NCBI GenBank assembly: GCA_031763025.1
Contig: JASSKH010000037.1
Coordinates: forward strand, 1,860,001 to 1,924,000
Reading direction: 5' to 3'
DNA from: Macrocystis pyrifera
Lineage: Eukaryota > Sar > Phaeophyceae > Laminariales > Laminariaceae
Length of the DNA stretch: 64,000 nt
A program made the translations under genes and the position numbers. This document shows, one piece after another, positions 19,428-29,950 of this stretch. The notes beneath the pieces were generated by a model. It ran no database searches and was not told the DNA's origin. It saw nothing but the letters and a program-made list of their open reading frames with translations. Position 1 is the first letter of the stretch; each line of letters opens with the position of its first letter.

Positions 19428-20860
19428 CGATGGTGCTTCCGTGTTGTATTCGTGGTGCTTCCATGATGCTTCTGCGGGTTATGTACCCTTGGTGCTTCCA
19501 TGATGACTCCATGGTGCTTTCATTGTAGCTCCATGGTACCCCCATGGCGCCTCGATGGTGCTTCCATTGTGCCTCCATGGCGCTTCCGTAGTGACTCCAT
19601 AGTATCCCCATGGTACTTCCATGGTGCTCCCGTGGTGCGCCCATGGTGCGCCCATGGCGCTTCCATGGTGACTCTCATGGTGCTTCCGTGGTGCTTACGT
19701 GGTGCTTCGGTGGTGCCTCTATGATGTTTCCGTGGTATCCCCGAGGTGTCTCTGTGGTGTTTCCGTGGTATCCCCGAGGTGTCTCTGTGGTGTTTCCATG
19801 GCACTATACTCTCATGGCGCTTCCGTGGCGACTCCATGGTTCTTCCATGGTGCTTCTATGGTGTGTTCATGGTGCTTCCGTAGTGCCCCTAGGGTGTTTC
19901 CGTGGTATCCCCGTGGTGATTTCATGGTGCTTTCATGGTGACTCCATGGTGTTTTCATGGTAAACCCATGATTTCAACATGCTGCCTCTATGGTGCTACC
20001 ATGGTGCTTCAGTGTTGTCCCCATGAGGCCTCCATGATGTCCGCCATGGTGCCTCCATGGTGCTCCCATGGTGTCCTCTCGGTGCCTCCATGGTGCTTCC
20101 GTGGTGCTTTCGTGGTGCCCCCTTGGTGCCTTCGAGGTACCTCCGTGGTGTATTCATAGTGATCCCATGGTGCTTCTGTGGTGCATTCATGATTCGCCCA
20201 TGGTGCTTCCGCCGTGCCCCCATGATGCCTCGGTAGTGCTTTCCTGATTATTCCATGGTGCTTCGATGGTGTCCCCACGGTGCTTCCACGGTATCCCCGT
20301 GGTGTGTCCATGGTGCTTCCGCGATGCCCCCGTGGTGCCTCCATGGTGCTCGCGTGGTGCCTACCCCTACATGGTGCTTCTGTCATGTCCCCATGGTGCC
20401 TCCATGGCTGCTACCATGGTGCTTCTGTCGTGACCTCCCATGGTGCCTTCATTTTTTTTTGTTTTTCTTAATCCTCCGGCGGATTCATGGTGCTTCTGTG
20501 ATGCCTCCGTGGTGCATCCATGGTGCCTTTATGATTCTTCCATGGTGCTCCCGCGGTGTTTTCGTGATGGGCCCATGGTGCCCCCGTGGTGGGTCTGTGT
20601 TGCCTCTTTGGTGGGTGCATGGTGCCTCAGTGGAGGGTCCGTGGTAGGTCCCCGGTGCCTCCGGCGTGGGTCCATGATACTGTCGTGCCTCTACGGTTCT
20701 TCATCTGACACCATGGTGCCTCCACGGGTATCTATGGCGCTTCGGTAGTGATTGAGTGGTGCTTTCGTGGTACCTCTGTGGTACTTCCATGGTGATACCA
20801 TCGTGCTCCCATGGAAAATATCATGCCTCCGTCGTGCCTCCATGGTGCTGCCATGGCAAT
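19428..20860 (-). repeat. 11-bp satellite, array 2 (same unit, opposite strand)
   Basis: It continues directly from array 1, but every unit reads CTTCCATGGTG, the reverse complement of the array 1 unit. About 125 units are present. A small interruption at 20,448-20,478 carries a T run and AATCCTCCGGCGGATT, a palindrome also seen at 40.68 kb. Confidence 0.95.
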
Positions 20861-21479
20861 TACCTACAGACCTTGTAAGCAAAACAAAAGCAGTACACAT
20901 GAATCAGGTAAAAATAATGTACTTCGTCGGGCGGGGTGGTTGACCCCGATCAGGATGCAATCGAAAACGTAGACAAGGGGGGTGGTGGTCTTGTGGTAAA
21001 ATCCAGCACTACATCGCGTGGCCCAGAGGGCATGGCAGGGTACGGTGCCACTAGATCACACCCCCGTTGCGGTGGACATGAGCGGCAGGCTGTGGGTTCC
21101 GCGGTGGCAGTGTGAGAAGAGGCAGCGCCTAAGACGATTCTCCAAATCACCAATGAACCACATTAACCACCGCGATACCGCCGACTTTCTGCCACCTTCA
21201 CCACAACGGGGTTGGTGATCTTGTAACGCCTGGAGTGCGCCATGAACCCCTTGGCTTACCGTAGTGGTTTTTACTGTCGGCTTACCACAACAGCATCACC
21301 CCCCCGATAGGCTTCACCCACACTTCCATAGGGTCAACCACCCCACTTCCTCGAATCGTGGTGTTGCGCATTGCTTGCCCAGACCGTAGGCGGTACGGTG
21401 GCCGCAGCCGGGTCGAGGTGGATGCACAAAATCAGCTCGGCCATCACCGCGTCCAGGTCACCATCCAGCAAGGAAGCAC

Positions 21480-22090
21480 CACGAACTTCTCCATAAAAGC
21501 ACCATGGAAATCTATGAACGTCCTTGAAAGCACCTTGGAAAAACCATGGGAATCCATAACAGCACCATGCAAGTACCATGGAAGCGCATACACCACCTCC
21601 AAAGCACAATGGAAACGTCACGGAAGCACCACGAAGCACCACGGAACCACCATGGAAACACGTTTGATCAAAACGTGTCCCATAAAACCCCCATGGCGGA
21701 ACCATGGGAGCACCACAACACCCATGAAAGCAACAAAGGGGCACTATAACCCCATGTAGGCACCTTGGGGGTTCATGGAAGCACCACGAGAGCAACAGGA
21801 AAATACTAAAACCCCTCGAACGTATCATAGAAGCACATACACCACCTCGATTGCACCATGGAAGCACTACCAACGTACCATATGGAATCAGTATAAAACC
21901 ACCATGAAAGCGCAATATATGCACGTTCCATGGAACCTCCATGGAAGCATCATGCTTTCATGCTTCCATGGAAGAACCATGGGAGAAACGTGAAAGCGAA
22001 GCACCATACGGTAACTCCATGGTAGCACCATGAAAGCACGCATCCCATGGGAGCACCATGTACGCCTATGGAAGCACCATGGAAGTGCAT
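21480..22090 (+). repeat. 11-bp satellite, array 3 (degenerate)
   Basis: Spaced, decayed CACCATGGAAG units in the array 1 orientation. A hairpin at about 21,940-21,972 pairs CCATGGAAGCAT with ATGCTTCCATGG. Confidence 0.85.
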
Positions 22091-22534
22091 ACACTACCCC
22101 GGTCTCCATTCACTCAGCAGGGAGAAAGGAAGCAAGACCGTCACCGGTAGAGTAACCCCTACTTCTCGTCGGGATCCAGACAGCAAGCGCATACACGAAA
22201 GAAGAGGCAAAGGGCCACTGGGTGCGTACAAGGTTCACCGGCGCCATTCGCTCCATCGTCGACCCACAACGTTCCCGATTTAGGTTTCCCACCGAAGTCG
22301 ATGCTACCCGGAAGAAGCCTCAACTGGGTGTCGATTCGAGAAACAAGGGAAATTGCACTGTGCGTTGTTGGCCGGTAGGTGCGAACGTGGTAAATGATGT
22401 CGAGTAACAAAAAAAAGAAACGCGAGGAGGTGTGGTGGTTGTGCAAGCTCTCATATGCTATCGACCCGATCCGATTGCGCAAGGAAGCTGGCCGGTGGCG
22501 ATGTCAGGGCTGAATTTGTTCACACAAGCGTGCC

Positions 22535-23960
22535 GTAGCATGCCATGAAAGCCGATGGCAGACTTTGGCAATGCCATGGTAAAGCTATGAAACCGCAGTT
22601 CATGAAATGCCACGAAGAAAGCCCGTGGCAGTGCCACCGAATGCCATGGAAGCCTATTACGCCTATGGAAGTTCATTGTTAATAGCGTCATGAAGAATGT
22701 GCCCATTGCGATGCCATGAAAGGGTACACAGTGCTGCACCTGGTTCTGGGAGCTCCAATATAGGCCCAAGAAAGTGCTATAAAATCACATAGCAGACCCA
22801 TGACACTGCCATCAAGGTCCACGACACCGATGGCACTGTCATAGCAGCGCTTTGAAAGTCCATGACAAAATGTCGTTGCAGCACCATGAAGGCCAATGGA
22901 CGTCCATGGCAGTGCCATGGCATTGTAGTACCATGACAGTCCCGTGGCACTTCGACGGTATTTTTTGTCATGGCAGTTTATGACAGTCCCGTGGCAGTGC
23001 CATGAAAGGCTAAATAAAGTCCATCAAAGTCCATGACAGTCCCATGGCAGTGTCATGACATTGCCACGCAGTACCCACGGCCGCCTGTGGCCATGCCAAG
23101 ACAGTGACAATGCATTGTCACTGCCCTGTCCTGCGGCGTTCTACGATAGAGGTTCACCCTGAATTTTCTGAGGCTCCCCTCTTGAGGAGCTCCATGCCTC
23201 ACCCGAAGACTGACTTTAGCTAAACTCAAATTGCTTCCCGATGAATAATCCCGGCCCAAGTATACAATTACGTCATTTGTCGAAACAAGATTGGCATTCC
23301 GACGATTTTGGGTTGAAGAGTCTCGTCATCCAGAAAATATTTTAGCGGAAATGTGCTACCTCTACCGTAGAACGCGTCTCCTGGCAATCCGTGGCAGTTC
23401 CAGGTAGGCCCATGAAAACTCATGGCAGAGCCATGGCCATTTACATTAAAAAACGATGGTAGCCGTGGACGGCCATGGTAGTCCATCAAAGTCGCCTAGG
23501 CCCATGGCAAGCCTATGGCAGCGCCATGGAAGGCATTGACAAATATTGTGAAACCGCACGTCATTATCATAGCAGAGCCCAGGGCATTGTCATTGCAGTC
23601 CATGTCAACCCAATGGCAGTGCCATGGAAGTGCCATCAAAGCCTGTGAAATCCATTAGAAGCCATGATTGTGCCCTAACGGGCCATCAACGCCCATTGAA
23701 GTTCTTAGAAAGCCCACGACAGTTCCATGGCAGGCATTAGGAAACCTTGCAAGCCTGTGGCAGGGTCGTGATGGCAGTGTCGTGAAATATTTATTATAGT
23801 CCAATGACTGGCATGGCAGTTATGGGGTGTCATGGGAGCCATCGCCATGAAACCCTACGAGCGACAATGAAAAATGCAACGGCAGTTCAGGTAAGGCAGT
23901 GCAACAAAATCCCATGGTATTAATAGCATGTGTGTCTATGTCGAGTGGCATGGCACTGGC
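22535..23960. repeat. 11-bp satellite, array 4 (CCATGGCAGTG type)
   Basis: A related but distinct unit: CCATGGCAGTG, CCATGACAGTC and CCATGAAAGTC at about 11-bp spacing, with more decay and unique insertions, as at 23,100-23,340. The shared CCATGG core ties it to arrays 1-3. Confidence 0.85.
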
Positions 23961-26900
23961 ATGGCGCTGCCCTAGAAAAAAATCTAATAGTGTGCATCGT
24001 TGGCTCATTTGTACAATGGCAAATATTCCACATACATATATATTTTACCGTACTGCCGTGCTTGCTACTTTTTTTAAAGTTCTTCATGCAACCAACCGTA
24101 TTATATGGAAGGTAGTTTGCTGTATTTGTTGTCTATCGTGTCATCGTGAGATTCACCTGCGATGCATCCTGTGGTGTCCACACGGTCAACGATCGCGCAC
24201 ATACGAGCAATGCATACACAACCTACACTTGCACGACGAGAAACCGATTTCATCGCTAATCAGGTATCACAAAATCCAACAGGTTATGAGCCTCGAACTC
24301 AGCACCTCCTCGGGAAAAACGCCGCATCACAACTCCGCAGCGGCCAACACCACACACACGTGTAATCGCGGGTACACGTGTCCCCCCCTCCACTTCCAAG
24401 CGGGCCTTAGATCAATCGCCTTGCCTCCTCCCTGCCACTCCTACCTTGGCAGTCACGGGGACTCTTATGGCATGGGACCTACGCTGCACCTATTTCTCCC
24501 CTGTTGCGTTGCTCGAAGAGCTCCGACACCTGCTAGCCGGCGACGTACCCCCATAACTCAAGCTTCTCCGAGGTACATGATGTATGTGGTCTTGGTTTGT
24601 CTGACGTGGCCACACGCGCGGGTGCAGCACGTGCTGGCGAGCGGTCGTCATCCACGACATGCACCTGCAAGAACATACACAAAAAAATATGTGTACTTGG
24701 TATGATGACAATGTGGCTCCCCTGCTGACGCGCCGTGAGGGCGCTACTTCTGCTGTTAATAGGAAAATCAGGCACCGTTCTGGTACCATGATCCCCCCTG
24801 ACTGGTGCGTAGCAAAGACAACTTTGGGTGAACGACACCCCCACGGAAGTTTGTCAACTGTTATTGTCGTTGGTCGCCGATGTGGCCACGAATACTTTGG
24901 CGAAGAATTCCAAATCGCGTGCCGAGAGATCTTCGTCTCGAGGACGAGCCGAGGTGACCTCGTTTGTCAATAATTGGTCTATATGAGCATGACCCGCACC
25001 GTTCCCTCCACCTGCGCCATGGCACCAGCGCCATGGTCCTCGCTACTTTGTTGAAGAACACAGCCGGGTCGCTCCTCCGTTGAACTCCCCCCCCTGACCT
25101 TTGGCACCCTGTGAGCACTGTGGTGTGGAATCCGAGTGGAAACTTGTCAAACTATTCCACGCCTTTAGTTCGTGACGAGCGCTCCAGCTGATACTGTAGG
25201 TACGTACAATTGACCCCTTAAAATGGCGTGGAAGATGGGCCGTCAGCCAAATCGTGGTGCTCGACACACACGGCACCCCAGCCGATGGGGATTTGCTCAG
25301 GCCGACCGTCTGTGTGCCGGCTGCCGATACTGGTGGCCGAACAGGAGTCGGTTGTTCGAGATCGTTTGACGAAACAACGCTGAAGCAACGTCACGCCTAG
25401 GGGGACTTTTCATAGAGAAACAGCTTCAGACAGACCAGGAAATAGTTTCCAACGTATACTCGTAGGCCGCTGATGAATATATGGAATTACTGCCGTACAG
25501 TAGTACAGCTGTTTCTACCCGCTACTTCTACAGGCTACGTAATATCTGATGAAACCGGCAGTAGCTAGCCGGTTAACCTGGCAGGGAAAAAGCCACCGGT
25601 TTTTGGGTCAAATGTCGTCCAGCAGTATAAATCAACGCCTGCCAGGGTTTTGCAGAACCGCGCGATTAACGATTTGTAGAGTATCTGATTCCATCCCCCT
25701 GAACAAAAGTAAGTGCACCTGTGACCACAGCAGTGCTTGTTTCTCTCTAGGATGAGGAGTTAGCTCGGACACTAGGTGTGCTGGATGTCAACGGGTAGAA
25801 GTAACGGTTGAATCTGAAGAAGACGCACAGCTCGTGAGTGGGATGGGTGTATGTCCGCATCGAGGGGTAAAAGTTCAGTATCAAGTGCCTGGTATATAGT
25901 TCTACTGTACAGTACCGTATGCTACAGGTGACCGCTCGCGCAATATCCAATTTAATCACCCTTAAGATTCTGGGCGGTGGCAAATCCATAGTCGCAAGAC
26001 AAAGTCAAACAGGAAGAAAATAATGACTGCTGCTTCTTCTGATTGACACTCAGCCTGCACATTGCCGGAGGGCAAAAACAAAACAAAAATATTGTTACGT
26101 ATGATATCCTGGTATATACGTATACGTATATATATACGTAAAACAATAAGCAAGAGGGGAAGAAACAAAGCAACAAAAATCGCACCAAATGTCGAAACTC
26201 AAGAAAATATACAGACTCAGTCAAACTACGAGTGCAATGACATTTCTCTTGCTCATCTAACGCTTAAGTTTACCACGGTCTGACCTAACACGGCTTTGGG
26301 CATCGACTACGTAACAAAATATAAATTAAAGTACACAGCAGTAGTTCACCCTACCTACTGTAAATACCTGATGGCGTGGCACAGCCCGGGAGGCGGGGGC
26401 ATCGCGATACATCGATACCATCTACCCGGTACCTAGTTGTGTACGGTAGCTCCGAGCATCTGGCCACGCTTTCCCCAAGCCTTGAGTCCGCCGCAAATAC
26501 AGCAGTCGTATTTTACTACCCGATTCGGTGCTATTTACTAACACCACCAGACTCGTTGTTTAAAGCTAACACCCATCGCTATTCACCTCTCCCCCCCTAC
26601 CCCCCCCCCGCCTTCCCCCCGCACTCCGTCTCGAAAGGGATGCGTGGTCAATGGTCAGATGACCAACGCAAGAAACAAAATGAGCACGTAGACCCTCCCT
26701 TCCGCTCGCACTACGGTTTCCGTTTGTCAAATGTTCTTTTTGCTGTGACAACCTTGCGTCCAATAAATGGCGTAGTCATATTCAGTCAAAAGTGTAGTAG
26801 TGTAGAAAACGATAGTAGCGCGTACCAGCTACTATAGAACGTTTTGTCGAGACAGAAAACGACCTGCTGGGGCGCAAGCGCGTGCACTCAAACCACTGCC

Positions 26901-27110
26901 CTTGCGCGCAACATATGTTACACATATCCGTATGTTACTACAGTACTACTGGAGGATTGCACTGACTGGGGGATACTTGTCTTAAAACGGCTCACAACAT
27001 TGCGCTTGCCGGTTGCTTCTACGCTCGGCCCCGACTCTATCTCTGGAAGGGGCCACACAAGAAAACAAATCAATCCGATTCAAGTCGGAATGGAACATGT
27101 ACGATACATT
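23961..27110. other. Spacer, no gene seen
   Basis: I find no exon-like or conserved frame. An inverted partial copy of dispersed family R3 lies at about 25,755-25,990. A C-rich segment at 26,580-26,690 is related to the short GACGGAGC/CATTGACC element seen at 31.25 and 39.0 kb. Confidence 0.6.
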
Positions 27111-27114
27111 ATCG

Positions 27115-27395
27115 GAGGGCAAAACAAATCGTGTATGCATTCGACGCTGCCATCCACATGCAAGAAAGTCTGCCTCGCGAGCGGTTCTTAGTAGGACGCA
27201 TCTCATCCTTCATGCGACTCGCCAAACAACTGACGGCGCTTCGTGCTTGGTGCAAGCAATGTCTCCCTAGTGGGTCAAACCCGACGTACTCCGTCCCGGC
27301 ACTGTACGGATGCGCGGGCCTATCGTCATACGACTGCGGCCATGCACGGCATGAGCATACTCCCCCCCCCCCCCCTCCCTCTCAGTATACCTGGT
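27115..27395 (+). repeat. Family R1, partial copy (right half)
   Basis: It starts near GCCATCCACATGCAAG and runs through CGGTTCTTAGTAGGACGCAT to the GGCCATGCACGGCATGAGCA mark and a C run. It stands directly before a fuller copy, giving a tandem arrangement. Confidence 0.8.
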
Positions 27396-27399
27396 ATAT

Positions 27400-27960
27400 A
27401 TATATATGGGTTGGCATCGGTTGGCGACGACGCTGTAAAACACGCCTCTCACTGCGTGAGTTGGACAGCCAGGGTACCTTTTTTATTTTTGGCGGTTACC
27501 ACGGCTGGCGGTCAAGTTAGATCTTTTTTGTGCGGGGAGAGCCTTTACTCCGCACAAGGGGAATGATCGTATCACGTCGTGCATATGTGGTGAGGCACCC
27601 ACGAGGCAGTTACGTAGTAGGCCCATTACTGTCTCTTGGAAGTGGCCACCCCAGAAATTAAATCAATACATTGATGCTGCCATCCATAAGCAAGATAATC
27701 CGCCTCTAAAGCGGTTCTTAGTAGGATGCAGCTCGCCTTTCATGCGACTCGCCCAACACCTCACGGCGCTTCGCGCTTGGTGCAAACAATATCTGCCTGG
27801 TCGGTGAAAACCCGACGTGCCCCGTCCCGGCATTGTAGGGATGCGAGGGTCTATGGCCATACGACTACGGCCATGCATGGTAATAAGTGCACCCCCCCCC
27901 CCCCCACTCTATCCCTCCCCAAGACTTGAACTCACAATTCTACACAGCTTGTGCTACGTA
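27400..27960 (+). repeat. Family R1, near-full copy
   Basis: About 560 bp with all family marks: GGGTTGGCATCGGTTGGCGA, GACAGCCAGGGTACC, TTTACTCCGCACAAGGGG, GGTTCTTAGTAGGATGCAGC, GGCCATGCATGG and a C tract. It is noncoding. Confidence 0.85.
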
Positions 27961-28940
27961 CAACGTTTTCTGTCATAACGCACCGAACCACAAACAAAAA
28001 AGTTATTAAGCCTTTCGCCACTGCAAGGTTGATGCGACAGTAGCACGAGTAGTCTTATTCCAAATCGTTTGTGCTCGAAACGTGACTACTGACCTAAACT
28101 AAACGAGTTAAAAAACACTGTTAGAATGACACCTTTCGCTCAAAAAGGCCTGCATGACAACCTGTCTCGAATACTCAGCAAACGGCTGAGCATGGGTACC
28201 CCTGCCGCCTGCCACCCCGGCGCGAGCGCGCCATCACTCGTTCCGCTTCCTCGCGCAAAAACGCCTTCCACCCAGGCAGCATCGCAAGCAGCCGTCTGTC
28301 GATCAGTGCGCTACAAGACCTCCTGCAACCAGAGCAAGCGATATCAAACCACATTTACCTTCCCAACATACTAGGAGGGTGGGAAGGAAAGACGCATATG
28401 ACCACGGTATTGTACGTTCAGAAGGACGAATACCGCAACCTCATTGCTAGTTGGGTCGGAAAATAAACCGATAACCTAAACCTTAACCAAAACCAAACAC
28501 AGAAACACAAACAAAAACGTGCCCGGCCTTTCACTAACGTGCAAGTACCCGATCAAGTCAGGTACAAAACAGTGCGCATGCTAGCGGTGGAATTCACCGT
28601 CACGTCCAAGACATGATAGCACGCGTTTTTCGAGCCGTCCTCCGCTAGGGTTGCACTTGTGAGCGCAAACAAATGCCACTGACGGGGGCCTCATCAACCA
28701 TTGCATCAACCATTGCACCAAACATTGCAAAAGAGAAGCTACTCGACCAATGTTTATTTTGATCCGATGTGTATTGTACAAAATTGTTGGTTCGATACCT
28801 ACCCCATGGCATTGTATACAGCAGTATCGACTGTACACAGTACCGGACTTAACTCATCAGTTTTATCAAATTCGGCTGTTGGGGTGAAGTATAGAGCTCC
28901 TTATACACGAAAAACCGCAGCAAATACAGGTGCTATATAA
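27961..28940. other. Spacer, no gene seen
   Basis: A short plus-strand frame at 28,126-28,374 (82 codons) has no recognisable domain and no support. Nothing else stands out. Confidence 0.5.
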
Positions 28941-28943
28941 CCC

Positions 28944-29631
28944 TACCGTACCACGCGTCTTTCCTGCCGTACAGAACCGTACCATATGGTACCGTACCGT
29001 ACCGCAACGTACCGTACATTACTGCCGCTGAAGGCCCAAACGGTGCCCAACTCCGTCCAACGGCAGGGGGGGGGAATACGGAAGCCTCTCGCCCGATAAA
29101 TAAAGTAGGCCATGCTGCCGCTGTAAGATGTTCCTGCCGAGGTGTGAAGGAGACGTCTTCGTCTTTCTACCGTATGTACCTCACCGCCTCCAGGGGCGCA
29201 AATGCCTGCCAGCTCCGTCCGACAGCACCCCTCCACTTGGTTCTGCAGCTAATTCGCCGAAGGCTCGGGCAGTGGGGCGGGGGGGGGGGGTACGGCTGTC
29301 TGTCCCTATCCTGCTAAAAATGAACTATTACGGGGGTCCATAGTTAATAGGACCTATGGTACACATAAAAACCTATATATTTACTTATTTTTACTAACAA
29401 AATTTGGTCCCGTTAACTATGGACCCCCGAAATAGTTCATGCCTACAGCGTGTTCCTGCCTAGCCGCGAGAGAGGCGCCTTCGTCTCTCTACAGTGCTGC
29501 TGTGCCCATGCGGTACTGTACCATGCCGTACCGTGTCATACCGCACCACACCTACCGTACCGCACTGTACCATACCGGACCGTACCGTACCGCACATATC
29601 GCAACGACTAACCCCTCCTATACCGTGTGTA
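28944..29631. repeat. 3' flank of gene B: CGTACC-rich repeats shared with 62.7-63.8 kb
   Basis: Blocks of CCGTACCGTACC, then CTGCCGAGCCGCGA-type and CCTTCGTCT-type marks, follow the gene B stop. The same blocks in the same order lie at 62,705-63,795, downstream of the second gene B copy. MITE M1 copy 3 is inserted at 29,325-29,435. Confidence 0.75.
29325..29435. mobile_element. MITE family M1, copy 3
   Basis: Ends CTATTACGGGGGTCCATAGT and ACTATGGACCCCCGAAATAG are inverted repeats, and the flanking bases TGAA and TTCA continue the symmetry. The interior carries ACATAAAAACCTATATATTT. It sits in the 3' flank of gene B. Confidence 0.9.
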
Positions 29632-29950
29632 TTACACGAAAGCGGCATCAGACGTGTAACCGATGCTCTGCCAGTCTGGCCGGGGCCCAGCCCCTTCCAC
29701 CCCCCACCCACCCCCTTCCCCTTGGCTCGCCCTTCTGGTCGGCGACGAGTCGAGCGGAGATTCGTCGGGCAGCGTTGTTCGCAGGTTGGAACTCGACCTG
29801 CTGCGGCCGGCTTGACCGGGTTCGCAGAAAGCGCCGAATGCCCTTGTAGAGGGAGGGTCGCATACGGTGGATGTGCCGGACGCTGCCAAGGCTGTGGCCG
29901 CCGCCAGCTGGGGCCAGATCGTCGACTGTTGCGCCACGCTGTGCTTGAGC
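29632..29950 (-). CDS. Gene B exon 11 (last): cytoplasmic tail
   Basis: The acceptor is ATACCGTGCAG. One base completes the Gly codon of YG, then LKHSVAQQSTIWPQ follows, giving the family ending YFxYGxxHS. The rest is a Ser/Thr/Pro/Gly-rich tail that ends QSIGYTSDAAFV before TAA. The tail is supported by the partial second copy at 63.8-64.0 kb, which shares its residues and spacing. The intron before it is 2.98 kb and carries a LINE fragment and an R1 copy. Confidence 0.9.

Noticed and set aside
18934-20647. Many His/Gly/Pro or Trp/Cys-rich open frames on both strands
   Set aside because: An 11-bp unit without stops leaves all frames open. The strings only repeat the satellite unit.
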